A DNA stretch of 64,000 nt. Origin: JAYWDA01 sp043747555 (GTDB lineage: Bacteria; Bdellovibrionota; Bdellovibrionia; Bdellovibrionales; Bdellovibrionaceae). Shown piece after piece: positions 1 to 8,808 of this stretch. The notes beneath the pieces were generated by a model. That model searched no databases and was not told where the DNA came from. It saw nothing but the letters and a program-made list of their open reading frames with translations. Numbering within the stretch: position 1 is the first letter of the stretch; the number at the start of each line of letters is the position of its first letter. The stretch spans positions 1-64,000 of the forward strand of contig JAYTOY010000024.1 in assembly GCA_043747555.1 (NCBI GenBank), written 5' to 3'. The position numbers and the translations under genes are program-made.

Positions 1-666
1 GGTGCTATTTATCCGTATTCAAAAAATATTTCCCAGACTTTATTTGCTGAGGTCAAGACCATCCGTAAAGCTTTAGATCTTCGTAGCCCCAAGTCCGTCG
101 GGTACTTATTTCTAGTCGCTTTGGACATCGAATATCAAGCCGGCCGTTTGGTGGATAAGGTGCAGGCTTACAAAAAATGTATTGATGCTGAACCTAGTAA
201 TCGACGCTGCCAAGACGCTTACTTAAGAGTCTCGTCACAATCACCTCTGGCCATTATAACTTCAGAAAAAAATTTAGCGATGGAGTGTCGTCCAGAGGTC
301 GATAAATCGGGTTTCACTTTACGGGCTGGCACAAGCATCGCGAGAAAGTATTTTTCAGGACCTAAACCATTTTTTGGAAAAAAATATTATATCGACCGTC
401 AAGACTTGTTAAACGTTAGCGATATCGAAATTATTTATTGGAACAAAAAAGGCGCTTCACTCAGTGTTGCGGTGACAGATTCTGGGGCAAAAAAGATTAG
501 AAGTGCTTCGGATAAATTTAAAAATATAGGGCTTTTGCTTTTGAAAAAGGAAATGATTTTTGCGGCAGCCCCATACTCAGTCGCTTTCAAAGATCAGCCC
601 AAAGAAATTAAGTTTTTGATGCTGGATAAAAAAGGCTTGAATGATTTTGTCAAAAAGTGCCCCTGA
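1..666 (+). CDS. C-terminal part of a TPR-like protein (partial, runs off left edge)
   Basis: The reading frame is open from base 1 to a TGA at 664-666, so these 221 residues are the end of a longer protein. An internal TTG at 121 is not needed as a start. The first 75 or so residues look like helical repeat (TPR-type) sequence, with a pattern like 'AYKKCIDAEPSNRRC' that is typical of the second helix and turn of a TPR. The remaining part is mixed alpha/beta, lysine-rich and unrecognised. No signal peptide can be judged because the N-terminus is missing. The next gene starts 50 bases on and may be co-transcribed. Function unknown. Confidence 0.7.
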   Translation, partial: GAIYPYSKNISQTLFAEVKTIRKALDLRSPKSVGYLFLVALDIEYQAGRLVDKVQAYKKCIDAEPSNRRCQDAYLRVSSQSPLAIITSEKNLAMECRPEVDKSGFTLRAGTSIARKYFSGPKPFFGKKYYIDRQDLLNVSDIEIIYWNKKGASLSVAVTDSGAKKIRSASDKFKNIGLLLLKKEMIFAAAPYSVAFKDQPKEIKFLMLDKKGLNDFVKKCP

Positions 667-716
667 TTCAAAAGGGCTTCCTCACGGGAATGGTTATTGC
701 TATCTAGCCTGTTGAA

Positions 717-2261
717 ATGTTATCACGGGCGGCCCTCATCATCTCTAATGTCTTTCTATTGGTCCTCTTCACTTGGGTCCTCCTGGCTGGCCGTCGGCCC
801 CTATGTATTGATTCCAAGCTTGTTGATAAAATTGACATCATAACTTCCCAAGGCTCTGAAACCGCCTACGCTTGTGGGGTCAGAAAATCAGTCCCTTTTA
901 CTCCTTATTTGAACGAAATGCTGCCCTTTATAAAAGAGCGTTTACAGGATGTGGAAGTGACTTTGAAAGGTATCGGCCCTTTACATAAACCTGTACAATT
1001 AGAAATTCGTCTGAATCAGCCGTGGATTTTTTCAGTGAATGATCACGCCATTGTTTTAGGCGAAAAATTGTTCTTATCTGAAGGGCATTTAGAAAAGGCA
1101 ATTTTTAAAACTTGGTACCGCGAGCGGGAACCAACAACGTTTGCTTATTCACGGTTAGCGGAAGAGGCGATCACTGATTTTCTTTTGTATCTGACGAAAT
1201 CTGAAATCAATATCGAAGATCGCCTTAAAGGCTATAGGACAAAGACCAGTGCTGTTCGTTGGCCCCAAGTTATTAAGACGTCTGCATCCTATTGTGAATC
1301 GCCATGGAAAAATTCAGAGCATTACGAATTTTGCAAAGACAATAAAAATAACCAAGATCGTTTTTCGGAAACCTTAATGGAGTTATCCCTCCGACCTTTA
1401 GTGGCGTCGGCGTTCATAGATTCTTACCAGCAGCTATCGTTCTTTGGAAAAAATGAAATGATTCAAAATTTCTCGGCCTTTGTTTCTTCTGAAAGAAGAC
1501 CACCTTTAAATATTATTGGTGCTTTGTGGGAATCCCATCCTTCGCCTATATCAATGAGTCGCGAAGTTTTAAAGGAAATGCAAGAATACATGTTTAGAGC
1601 TTCTGAAACTCAGTCGCATGGCAGTTACAAACTATTAGTTTCCCACTTTACTGAAAACTTAAGAAAAAAAGGATTTCAAGATGCATCCTCTGAAGTCTTT
1701 TTCGATTTCATTTATGAGTCTGATCAAATCGTTGATAAAAGCTCGCCCTTGTTTAAGCAATTACAAAAAGTGGGTGAAAACAATAAGGACTTACAAATTG
1801 CTTTAGTAGATCCAAAGCATATCTGGTTTTTGCCTTCGAAAGATTCCCTCGAGCGCGGCTTATTTGTTCAAATTCGTTCCCATCAACGGATCGTAGAAAA
1901 ATGTGGTCCCTTTGATTTTGCCTTTGTGACTGGTTATGCCCCGATCGTTGATAAACTTTTAGTGATTGATTCATGTAAAAAGAAATCACCTCAAGAGATT
2001 CAGGCCTATCTCGCAGAGGGAGCTGAAGGATTTGCTCGGAATAACAAAGGCATTTCCTTTGTTCAATTTCATATGCCGTCTTTAATGATCAAAAGTGATG
2101 AGATTCCACCTAAAACAAATGTCGTTGCGCTGATGCAAAATCGCGACGTTAACAGTCCCATTTTGCAGACCTTGGGGTGGCAAGAACTTCTTTGGGAAAA
2201 AGGTGTTGATGCCTATCGGCCGAAAGCGCAGATCGAAGCCATCCAATGGTTTAGATTCTAA
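717..2261 (+). CDS. Membrane-anchored protein of unknown function
   Basis: A 514-residue protein with a single hydrophobic N-terminal segment (about residues 5-25) followed by 'GRRPLC', so it is probably anchored in the inner membrane with the bulk in the periplasm. I recognise no catalytic motif. The body is mixed alpha/beta without repeats. No clear Shine-Dalgarno precedes the ATG at 717. The stop overlaps the stop of the convergent panD gene by four bases (2258-2261), leaving no room for a separate terminator. It could be an envelope-biogenesis or predation-related protein, but nothing in the sequence says so. Confidence 0.75.
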   Translation: MLSRAALIISNVFLLVLFTWVLLAGRRPLCIDSKLVDKIDIITSQGSETAYACGVRKSVPFTPYLNEMLPFIKERLQDVEVTLKGIGPLHKPVQLEIRLNQPWIFSVNDHAIVLGEKLFLSEGHLEKAIFKTWYREREPTTFAYSRLAEEAITDFLLYLTKSEINIEDRLKGYRTKTSAVRWPQVIKTSASYCESPWKNSEHYEFCKDNKNNQDRFSETLMELSLRPLVASAFIDSYQQLSFFGKNEMIQNFSAFVSSERRPPLNIIGALWESHPSPISMSREVLKEMQEYMFRASETQSHGSYKLLVSHFTENLRKKGFQDASSEVFFDFIYESDQIVDKSSPLFKQLQKVGENNKDLQIALVDPKHIWFLPSKDSLERGLFVQIRSHQRIVEKCGPFDFAFVTGYAPIVDKLLVIDSCKKKSPQEIQAYLAEGAEGFARNNKGISFVQFHMPSLMIKSDEIPPKTNVVALMQNRDVNSPILQTLGWQELLWEKGVDAYRPKAQIEAIQWFRF

Positions 2262-2632
2262 GATTTTCGACCATTTTTTTCCAAACGAATATCCTTCAGC
2301 TGATTCTTGCTATCAACAAAAACCACAGTTGGCTTATGATTGGGACCTTCCTCAAGAGTAAGCCCACAGTAAGCACAGATGATCACCAGATCGCCTTTTT
2401 GAACGTGTCTAGCCGCTGCACCGTTTAAGCAGATCTGGCCCTTCTTCCCCTTAATAACATAAGTAGAAAAACGAGCTCCATTGTTACAATTATAAATATC
2501 AACCCGCTCATGAAGGATCAGTCCAGAGGCTTTTATTAAATCCGGGCAGATCGAGACAGAGCCTTCATAATTCAGATCAGCTTCTGTGACGGTGGCGCGA
2601 TGAATTTTTGACCTGAGCATACTGATATTCAT
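2258..2632 (-). CDS. panD: Aspartate 1-decarboxylase (pyruvoyl-dependent)
   Basis: PanD decarboxylates L-aspartate to beta-alanine for pantothenate synthesis. The 124-residue length is typical. The self-processing site Gly24-Ser25 is visible in 'NYEGSVSIC' at exactly the numbering known from E. coli PanD, which supports the chosen start. Further family signatures are 'MLRSKIHRATVTEADL' near the N-terminus and 'NGAAARHVQKGDLVIICAY' in the C-terminal beta subunit. It is the last gene of the pantothenate/CoA operon and overlaps the upstream coaX by four bases, so translation is probably coupled. Ser25 would become the pyruvoyl group after cleavage. Confidence 0.95.
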   Translation of the reverse strand: MNISMLRSKIHRATVTEADLNYEGSVSICPDLIKASGLILHERVDIYNCNNGARFSTYVIKGKKGQICLNGAAARHVQKGDLVIICAYCGLTLEEGPNHKPTVVFVDSKNQLKDIRLEKNGRKS

Positions 2633-3426
2633 AGGTTGTTCTCCTTAATGTCTTTGTCTTCATTCATCTTAATTGCTGCGACCAAGCCTTTTAAAACAAG
2701 GTCTGGAACAATCACATCAAATACTTTTTCCTTTTCGAATAAATAAGCAAATCCACCAGTGCCAATCACAAAAGGTTTTTCAGTCGAAAAACACTCTGTT
2801 GCCAGTCGCGCGCAAAGTTCGCGAATCATGCCCACGTGCCCATAATAAAGACCCGATTGGATACTTTCCACAGTCGCACGTCCTAAAGCTTTATTCATTT
2901 CTACAATTTCAACAGTCGGAAGCTTTGCGGTTCGATTCTCTAAGGATTCCATGCAAAGCTTTAGGCCAGCGCTGATGGCGCCGCCCAAGTAATCCTTTTC
3001 TTTCGAGATCGCACAAAAAGTCGTCGCGGTTCCAAGATCTACGATAATAAGATTCTTTTTTGGAAACATCTGAATTCCAGCAATGGAATTGGCAATCCGA
3101 TCAGCACCGACTTCAACGGGACTTAAGTATTTTATTTTTAGACCCGTTTTTACTCCGGCTTGGAGAACAAAGGGCTCGACGTTAAAATATTTTTTACATG
3201 CGCCCTTTAATGAGTAAATTACATCTGGAACGACTGAACAGATCGCAATTTTTTTAACTTTTTTAGGATCAATATCATTTTCGCGTAAAACATTCCTTAA
3301 AAAGATGCCCATTTGGTCCGAGGAAGAACCTGTTTTTGAGCTGCGACGAAAGCTGATTCGCATTTTATTATTTTCAAAAACTCCGCCGTAAATCTGACTG
3401 TTGCCAACATCTAAAGTTAAAATCAT
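2629..3426 (-). CDS. coaX: Type III pantothenate kinase
   Basis: CoaX phosphorylates pantothenate to 4'-phosphopantothenate, the first committed CoA step. The 265-residue protein shows the ASKHA-fold signatures of the type III family: 'DVGN' at residues 6-9 (phosphate 1 loop), 'GADR' at 107-110 and 'DLGTATT' at 130-136. Type III enzymes need a monovalent cation and resist feedback inhibition by CoA (family knowledge). The start overlaps the coaBC stop by four bases and its own stop overlaps panD, placing it inside a tightly coupled operon. No type I (coaA) kinase is seen here. Confidence 0.95.
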   Translation of the reverse strand: MILTLDVGNSQIYGGVFENNKMRISFRRSSKTGSSSDQMGIFLRNVLRENDIDPKKVKKIAICSVVPDVIYSLKGACKKYFNVEPFVLQAGVKTGLKIKYLSPVEVGADRIANSIAGIQMFPKKNLIIVDLGTATTFCAISKEKDYLGGAISAGLKLCMESLENRTAKLPTVEIVEMNKALGRATVESIQSGLYYGHVGMIRELCARLATECFSTEKPFVIGTGGFAYLFEKEKVFDVIVPDLVLKGLVAAIKMNEDKDIKENNL

Positions 3427-4679
3427 AAATTCACCTCGCCCGAAATGGCCTGAATTAATCCGATGGACAGTTGTTCAATGTTTTCAAATTTCAAAGGAGC
3501 TTTAAAACCCCATAATGTAAATTGATGCAGGCCATTTTCCTTATCAATATTTTGTAAGTCGTTATGAACGACAAAATCAGCATCTTTCTGCAATTTTTTA
3601 ATTTTTTCCAGGATCTGTTCATCAGTAGCATGGCTGGTTAATTTAAATCCGATCACTTTCAAAGAAGGATTCAACGAATACTTCTTCAGATTTGAAATTA
3701 ACTTTGGATTAGCTTTTAAATGAAGGCTAATATCCTGGCTCGAGTCTAATTTTCCTAGGCCCTGAATGGTTTTTCCATCCGCTGTGATTGTGCTTAGCGA
3801 AAAGTCGCCAACAGCCGCCGCATGAATAACATGGGTGAATTTTTTTTCCTTTAAAATTTTTTGTAAGCTTTGATCTAAACTTTTGAAATCTGTAAAACTT
3901 GTCACTGGAAAGTCATAAGGATTTTGCCGGGTTGAGTTTTGGGCCGTTAGAAGTTCGACCTCATAACCTGCTTGAAACAAGTTTTGAGCAATCTTGTAGC
4001 CGGTTTGTCCAGTGCTAGAATTGGATAAGAGGCGAACATCATCAATTTTCTCGCAAGTTCCTCCCGCCGTGATTAAAATTCTAGTGGGTAGAGCTAGGTT
4101 TTGCTGAATTTTAGAAACGGCTGCGGGAGTTTTAAATTTCTGTGGGAGGCTGGTTTCAATGGCCTCTAAAATTTGATCGGCTTCGAGCAGGCGACCATAG
4201 CCAGTTTCGCCGCAGGCTAAAATTCCTGAAGCGCTGTCAAGAATTTGCAAACCCATTCCTCTTAATTTTTTCACAGATTCTTGGGTGGCAGGATGTTGAT
4301 ACATTGCTGTGTTCATAGCTGGGGCCACCAGGAAAGGTTTTGAAAAATCATGGGCTAAAAACAAACTTGAAGCCAAGTCCGAAGAAATACCTGTCGCCAT
4401 TTTATTTATAAAATCCGCAGTCGCAGGCGCCACAACTACTAAATCCGCCCAGCGAACTAGGTGAATATGATCCATCACATTCCCTGCCGAAAAAAGATCG
4501 CTGATCACTGGTTTGCCCGTCAGTCCTTCAATGGTGGCATTGCCAATGAATTTTAAAGCTGAGCTTGTAGCCACAACCTGCACGTCATGGCCCTTTTGCG
4601 ATAGTCGTGAAACCACCTGACATGCTTTATAACAAGCAATGGAACCACTCATGATAAAAAGAATTTTAGAGTGCGACAT
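3423..4679 (-). CDS. coaBC: Bifunctional phosphopantothenoylcysteine decarboxylase / phosphopantothenate-cysteine ligase
   Basis: This protein couples cysteine to phosphopantothenate (CoaB) and decarboxylates the product to phosphopantetheine (CoaC). The N-terminal flavoprotein half shows the FMN loop 'SGSIACYK', the 'PAMNTAMY' motif and the substrate clamp 'ACGETGYGRL' with its reactive cysteine. The C-terminal half begins around 'ITAGGTCEKIDDVR' and carries 'HNDL', the NDL-type motif of CoaB. I prefer the ATG at 4679 because 'GAGGT' sits at a proper distance; an in-frame TTG six bases upstream is too close to it. The start overlaps panC by 14 bases. Confidence 0.94.
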   Translation of the reverse strand: MSHSKILFIMSGSIACYKACQVVSRLSQKGHDVQVVATSSALKFIGNATIEGLTGKPVISDLFSAGNVMDHIHLVRWADLVVVAPATADFINKMATGISSDLASSLFLAHDFSKPFLVAPAMNTAMYQHPATQESVKKLRGMGLQILDSASGILACGETGYGRLLEADQILEAIETSLPQKFKTPAAVSKIQQNLALPTRILITAGGTCEKIDDVRLLSNSSTGQTGYKIAQNLFQAGYEVELLTAQNSTRQNPYDFPVTSFTDFKSLDQSLQKILKEKKFTHVIHAAAVGDFSLSTITADGKTIQGLGKLDSSQDISLHLKANPKLISNLKKYSLNPSLKVIGFKLTSHATDEQILEKIKKLQKDADFVVHNDLQNIDKENGLHQFTLWGFKAPLKFENIEQLSIGLIQAISGEVNL

Positions 4680-5433
4680 TATCAATCAACCTCACGTCAT
4701 TTAATTTTACAGCGGCGTAACGTCGCCCATTTCGGTCTTCGACGTAATCAATTTGAAATCCATCGGCGCTTAATTTCTCGGAAGCCTCTTGCGCCGAATG
4801 GCTTTCAGTCATTCTTTGATAAATCAGGGGTGCTAAATCCCGCCGGTCTTTTTCTGAAAGCCTTATATTTCGTGAACTCATGGCCAAGCCACTTTTTTCC
4901 CGCACAGTGGGAAGGGGAATTACATTGACGTTCATAAAAAAAGCCTGGGCCATGCCATGTATTAATTGAAACTGTTGATAATCCTTTTCGCCAAAATAGG
5001 CATTGGTAGGCTCGACCACTTGAAACAGCTTCATAACAATCGATAGAACCCCGTCAAAATGACCAGGGCGATCTTTTCCACACAAATTTTTTGAAAGATC
5101 GGTCTCAATTAATTTAAATTTAAAAGCATCGGGATACATAAGATCTTTGGTCGGAGCAAAAACAAGGTCGACCTTATTCTTGCTAGCGATTTCAAGATCT
5201 TGATCCCAAGTCACAGGATATTTTTCAAAATCTTTAGGATCATTAAACTGGGTTGGATTAATAAAAATACTTAAAATCGAAATAGAGTTGCCCGCTCGGG
5301 AAGTTTTAAGAAGCTGCTCGTGGCCTGCGTGCAGTGCTCCCATTGTAGGCACAAAGCCCACAGAGTTATCATCATCGGACCCAAGAGATTTTCTCCATCG
5401 TTTCATTTCTTGGGGCGTCTGAATCACTTTCAT
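4666..5433 (-). CDS. panC: Pantothenate synthetase (pantoate-beta-alanine ligase)
   Basis: PanC condenses pantoate and beta-alanine with ATP hydrolysis to AMP. It belongs to the nucleotidyltransferase (class I tRNA-synthetase-like) fold: 'PTMGALHAGH' supplies the HxGH signature, 'FINPTQFN' the pantoate pocket, 'FGEKDYQQ' a substrate loop, and 'MSSRNIRLS' the KMSKS-like loop. At 255 residues it is slightly shorter than many family members (about 280), mainly at the C-terminus. The ATGA overlap with panB upstream and the overlap with coaBC downstream indicate coupled translation. Confidence 0.95.
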   Translation of the reverse strand: MKVIQTPQEMKRWRKSLGSDDDNSVGFVPTMGALHAGHEQLLKTSRAGNSISILSIFINPTQFNDPKDFEKYPVTWDQDLEIASKNKVDLVFAPTKDLMYPDAFKFKLIETDLSKNLCGKDRPGHFDGVLSIVMKLFQVVEPTNAYFGEKDYQQFQLIHGMAQAFFMNVNVIPLPTVREKSGLAMSSRNIRLSEKDRRDLAPLIYQRMTESHSAQEASEKLSADGFQIDYVEDRNGRRYAAVKLNDVRLIDNVAL

Positions 5434-6218
5434 AAGTAAGCCTCATCAGATTTAGGAAAGTTTTCGCTTTTAACATCTTGATCAAACTTATTGAAAATGT
5501 CCTTAAATGTTTCACCGGCATTAAAATAGGTTCGAACAAACTTTGGCTTAAATTGTTTTTGAAAGCCCAGAAGGTCTTGCAGAACTAAAACCTGCCCATC
5601 CATATCCAAGCCTGCGCCAATACCAATGGTGGGAATTTCTAAATCTTTTGTGATCAGCGAACCTAAAATCGAAGGAACGCATTCTAGCACCACAGAAAAG
5701 CAACCGGCGTCCTGTAAATCGATCGCTTGCTTGCGAATTTTCTCTTGTGCCTTTTTTTCTCGGCCTTGAACCTTATAGCCACCCAGCTGATGGACGGATT
5801 GTGGAGTCAAACCTAAATGTCCCATAACAGGCACCCCAGAATCCACCAAGTGACGGACAAGTTCCAAATTTCCTTCTGCGCCCTCAAGTTTTACAGCCTG
5901 AGCCCCGGCTTTCATTAGTTTTTCTACAGCATTCATATTTGAACTTAAATCTTTCCGATAACTTAAAAACGGCAGGTCAGCGATCACTAATTTTTTAGGA
6001 GCGCCCCGAACCACAGCCGCCGTATGCAGGGCCATCATATTCACACTGGCTTTTAAGGTTGTGGGGAAACCGTGCATAACCATGGCAGAGGAATCACCAA
6101 CCAGTAAAGCATCGATGTTCGTTTCATTTAAAATCTGCGCAAAGCTAAAGTCATAACATGTCAGCACTGATATTTTTTTCTTTTTAGATTTCATTTCTTG
6201 GAACTCTAGAATGTTCAT
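5430..6218 (-). CDS. panB: 3-methyl-2-oxobutanoate hydroxymethyltransferase
   Basis: PanB transfers a hydroxymethyl group from methylene-tetrahydrofolate to alpha-ketoisovalerate, giving ketopantoate. The 262-residue TIM-barrel protein shows 'LTCYDFSFAQ', the metal-binding 'LLVGDSSAMVMHG', 'KLEGAEG', 'GHLGLTPQSVHQLGGYKVQG' and the catalytic-glutamate region 'VVLECVPS'. All expected active-site blocks are present and the length is normal. It lies directly downstream of the PanG-like gene with a four-base overlap. The next enzyme needed by the pathway is a ketopantoate reductase, which that neighbour is the best candidate to supply. Confidence 0.95.
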   Translation of the reverse strand: MNILEFQEMKSKKKKISVLTCYDFSFAQILNETNIDALLVGDSSAMVMHGFPTTLKASVNMMALHTAAVVRGAPKKLVIADLPFLSYRKDLSSNMNAVEKLMKAGAQAVKLEGAEGNLELVRHLVDSGVPVMGHLGLTPQSVHQLGGYKVQGREKKAQEKIRKQAIDLQDAGCFSVVLECVPSILGSLITKDLEIPTIGIGAGLDMDGQVLVLQDLLGFQKQFKPKFVRTYFNAGETFKDIFNKFDQDVKSENFPKSDEAYL

Positions 6219-6892
6219 TGGTAGGCCTCCACAAAGGCTTTGTAGACTTTTTGAAAAGGGTCATTTTTTAAGGCATCTAAATTGGCTTGGATCGTTGTAA
6301 GATCTTTTCTAGCCAGAGGCCCGGTCAAAGCGCTATGGCCTTGACGGTTGAAGTTCTCAAGAATTTTTTCTAAGAAAATCCGAGCTGCTTCTTCGGGCAG
6401 GCCTAGTTCTTTGAGGCCCTCACTCATTTTGGTCCAAAGCAGAATGGGAAAGTTTCCCCCTAAAACACAAAGGGCATGGTACATGGATTTATTTTCAGTA
6501 GAAATACTGGTGAAATTATTTTTCAAGCCTGGAAGTAAATCGCTTAAGGCCTGAGAACCAGTCGTCACGAAATGAATTTTTTCGTAAGTTTGAATGTCGT
6601 AAAGATCAGGACCAAAACTCATCAGGGGGTGGGCTGAAAATGCCCCTGGGATATTTAGGGCGCCAGAAAAATGAACTCGTGTTTTCGATTTATCTTTAAG
6701 GTGTTGATTGATAAAGGATTCCAAAGCCGAGTCACTGATCGCTAACAGAATATGACTAGCTTCAGAAACTAAATTATAAAGAAGCTTAAAATCTTGGGAT
6801 CGATTCCACGTGGTAAAATGGATATCTTTTTTTTGAAAGTAGAATTGGAGGTGGCGAAAAAGTCGGCCAGAGCCGATTAATAAAATTTTCAT
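6215..6892 (-). CDS. Rossmann-fold DUF2520-type protein, probable PanG-like ketopantoate reductase
   Basis: A 225-residue protein beginning with a Rossmann nucleotide-binding turn ('MKILLIGSGRLFRHL'), followed by 'LLAISDSALESF' and a helical C-terminal half typical of DUF2520 oxidoreductases. I prefer the ATG at 6892: it puts the glycine-rich loop at the extreme N-terminus, as the family requires, and 'AAAGGA' lies upstream. It is the first gene of the pantothenate/CoA operon, where a ketopantoate reductase is the only pathway step not otherwise accounted for. The Francisella enzyme PanG and its E. faecalis homologue are, as I recall, of this type. The function is therefore inferred from family and context; no classical PanE is seen here. 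Confidence 0.75.
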   Translation of the reverse strand: MKILLIGSGRLFRHLQFYFQKKDIHFTTWNRSQDFKLLYNLVSEASHILLAISDSALESFINQHLKDKSKTRVHFSGALNIPGAFSAHPLMSFGPDLYDIQTYEKIHFVTTGSQALSDLLPGLKNNFTSISTENKSMYHALCVLGGNFPILLWTKMSEGLKELGLPEEAARIFLEKILENFNRQGHSALTGPLARKDLTTIQANLDALKNDPFQKVYKAFVEAYQ

Positions 6893-7073
6893 CTGTGGTA
6901 CCTGTCCTTTGGGGATCAAGTCCTCGTTAAAAAAATGTTCAAGGCTAAATCTATAAAAAGGTCGCTGCCTAAAATTCCCTGATCAGATCAGCGCCTCAAG
7001 TCCTAACTTATCAAATTCACCCAAGAATGCAAGAGCCGTTGCAGGGGACTGGTAAGCATGTTAACTAGGCGCC

Positions 7074-7799
7074 ATGAAGTACTTAACTTGGATCTCTCTT
7101 GGAGTCTTAGTCGCTGTGGGCCTGGCCATAACGCTTTATTTTGGTCTACAGCCTAAGTCCCTGCCTAAAATCAAAGGTAGTGTTTTGGCAAATCCCGAAA
7201 GAATGGGCGAAGCCGTCGCCCAGCGCCTTTGGCAAGAGATCAAAGAAGCTGATTTGATTTTCCTTGGAGTTGAGCCCGGCAAAACCGACCACTTGAAACT
7301 ATGGAAACGATTTTTAGAAGTTCTGCCTTCAGATCAAAAATATGCGCAAGTTTTGATAGAGCCTGGATTGGAAGATAAAAATATAATTTCTTATAACGAA
7401 GAAATAGATCTCCAAAAAGAAATGGATCGATTCAAAAATGGTTTAAAGGTTTCTAAAGAAAATAAAATTCGTGTGGCGATTATAGTTCCATCAATTTATT
7501 CTAGCCAAAGTATTCCAGATAATCCCGTTCATCGTTTTAAACAAGATTTAGACTTTTCCCCCTTAAGTTTGTCAGTCGCTGAGCCGACCCTCAGCCGAGA
7601 CGAAGAAGCAACCGCGATCTACCCTTGCAGCAGTGGATCCCAAGATCTAGCAGGTCTGGCCTCGTGGGGATGTTTGATACAAACAAAATCCCGCAGTCTG
7701 TACCGAAAAAAATGGGAGCCCGGAAAATATATAGGATTGATGGATCAAATTGGAGCCAAAGATTACCTGGTTTTAATCCGCAAGGTTCCCCTAAAATAA
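7074..7799 (+). CDS. Membrane-anchored protein of unknown function
   Basis: A 241-residue protein with one N-terminal transmembrane segment (about residues 4-25, 'SLGVLVAVGLAITLYFGL'), probably a signal anchor with a periplasmic domain. I recognise no family. Mixed alpha/beta pattern; two cysteines occur near 'AIYPCSSGS' and 'ASWGCLIQ' and could form a disulfide in the periplasm. It diverges from the pantothenate operon across a 181-base spacer that must hold promoters for both directions. No strong Shine-Dalgarno precedes the ATG. Confidence 0.65.
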   Translation: MKYLTWISLGVLVAVGLAITLYFGLQPKSLPKIKGSVLANPERMGEAVAQRLWQEIKEADLIFLGVEPGKTDHLKLWKRFLEVLPSDQKYAQVLIEPGLEDKNIISYNEEIDLQKEMDRFKNGLKVSKENKIRVAIIVPSIYSSQSIPDNPVHRFKQDLDFSPLSLSVAEPTLSRDEEATAIYPCSSGSQDLAGLASWGCLIQTKSRSLYRKKWEPGKYIGLMDQIGAKDYLVLIRKVPLK

Positions 7800-7841
7800 A
7801 CGAAGACTTTCTATGGTCTAGCTAGACCGACCTCGGCCATA

Positions 7842-7880
7842 TTGATGAACATTTTTATCCATGATAGAAATGTTCCATCA
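7842..7880 (+). promoter_or_regulatory. Candidate promoter overlapped by an inverted repeat reaching the start codon
   Basis: TTGATG (7842-7847) and TAGAAA (7865-7870) are spaced by 17 bases, a sigma70-like arrangement with four of six matches in each box. The same stretch holds an imperfect inverted repeat, TGATGAACATTT (7843-7854) and AAATGTTCCATCA (7868-7880), with a 13-base loop and one extra G in the right arm. The right arm ends on the A of the ATG at 7880. It could be an operator over the promoter or, if transcription starts further upstream, an RNA hairpin hiding the start codon. Confidence 0.35.
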
Positions 7881-8800
7881 TGAAAATAAAAATGCTTTTC
7901 AGTTTAATATTATTATTGTCCATTCAAGCGCAAGCCAGCTTCGATTCATACAATTATTTAGGCCTGTACTTTACAGACAACGCGAATTTTGAAAAAGATC
8001 AAAAAGATGGGGATTTTTACCTTAACCTTTCCACCACCAATACAATTTCTAACGAAGAATGGAAATGGCGATTTCGCCTGGGATATTTCGATTACGCAAA
8101 AGAAAATCAGAATGATTTATTGTCGGGTCAGGTTTCGGCCCATTATATGGTGGCTCCCGAATCACCATCAGCAGAGGTCTATTTTAAAATACTTTTCCAA
8201 AATTATTTAGCAAGTCAGGTTTCGGGATCGACGGATTTAAGTTATAATTTTACGGGCTTTGAGTTCGGATCAGAACATAATTTTGAATTTAACAATGAAA
8301 AAAACCTAAAGCTCCATCCTTATTACCAGCAAAGAAACTATTCAAACTTAAATCAACGAAAAGACCAGCAATTGGGTGGGCTTTTAACGTTTGATAAGGA
8401 ATGGGATAAAAAAACTTATGCCTTTGTAGAAGCGGAAGTGGGTCTTTTAAGATCCAGTCTTACTGAATACAGTAAGAACTTTGTGGTTCTTAGTGGCGGC
8501 GGAGACCGTCAGCTGGGTAATGATTGGGCTTTAGAAGGTAGCTTAGCTCTTCAGCTCTCGACTTACACGACAAGGACAACCACTCAAGTAATCGCTGGAA
8601 CTACCCGAAGAAAAGGGGCTAGCACTGAGACGGTTCCGGAAACTACAAGCACGTTAACCCTTAATTTTTCTGGCGTTCGCCAGATCACCGAAGAGTTTAA
8701 ATTTCGTGCTGGTTGGACTTTAATCAATCAAGGTTCACGCAGTGGTGATGAGACGTATGCTGCAAATATTATTTATGGACAACTTAACTATAATTTTTAG
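7880..8800 (+). CDS. Predicted outer-membrane beta-barrel protein
   Basis: A 306-residue protein with a signal peptide (hydrophobic core 'MLFSLILLLS', cleavage likely after 'QAQA'). The mature part is rich in alternating aromatic and polar residues and ends in Tyr-Asn-Phe, the aromatic C-terminus recognised by the BAM complex. About a dozen amphipathic strands can be read, consistent with a small barrel. No homologous family is recognised. It is followed after eight bases by the next exported protein, so the two are likely an operon. No Shine-Dalgarno is seen; see the overlapping promoter candidate. Confidence 0.7.
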   Translation: MKIKMLFSLILLLSIQAQASFDSYNYLGLYFTDNANFEKDQKDGDFYLNLSTTNTISNEEWKWRFRLGYFDYAKENQNDLLSGQVSAHYMVAPESPSAEVYFKILFQNYLASQVSGSTDLSYNFTGFEFGSEHNFEFNNEKNLKLHPYYQQRNYSNLNQRKDQQLGGLLTFDKEWDKKTYAFVEAEVGLLRSSLTEYSKNFVVLSGGGDRQLGNDWALEGSLALQLSTYTTRTTTQVIAGTTRRKGASTETVPETTSTLTLNFSGVRQITEEFKFRAGWTLINQGSRSGDETYAANIIYGQLNYNF

Positions 8801-8808
8801 GAGGATCT

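Noticed and set aside
121..666. Gene starting at TTG 121
   Set aside because: The frame is open all the way to base 1 and the sequence before 121 has the same protein-like character, so the gene is cut by the edge instead.
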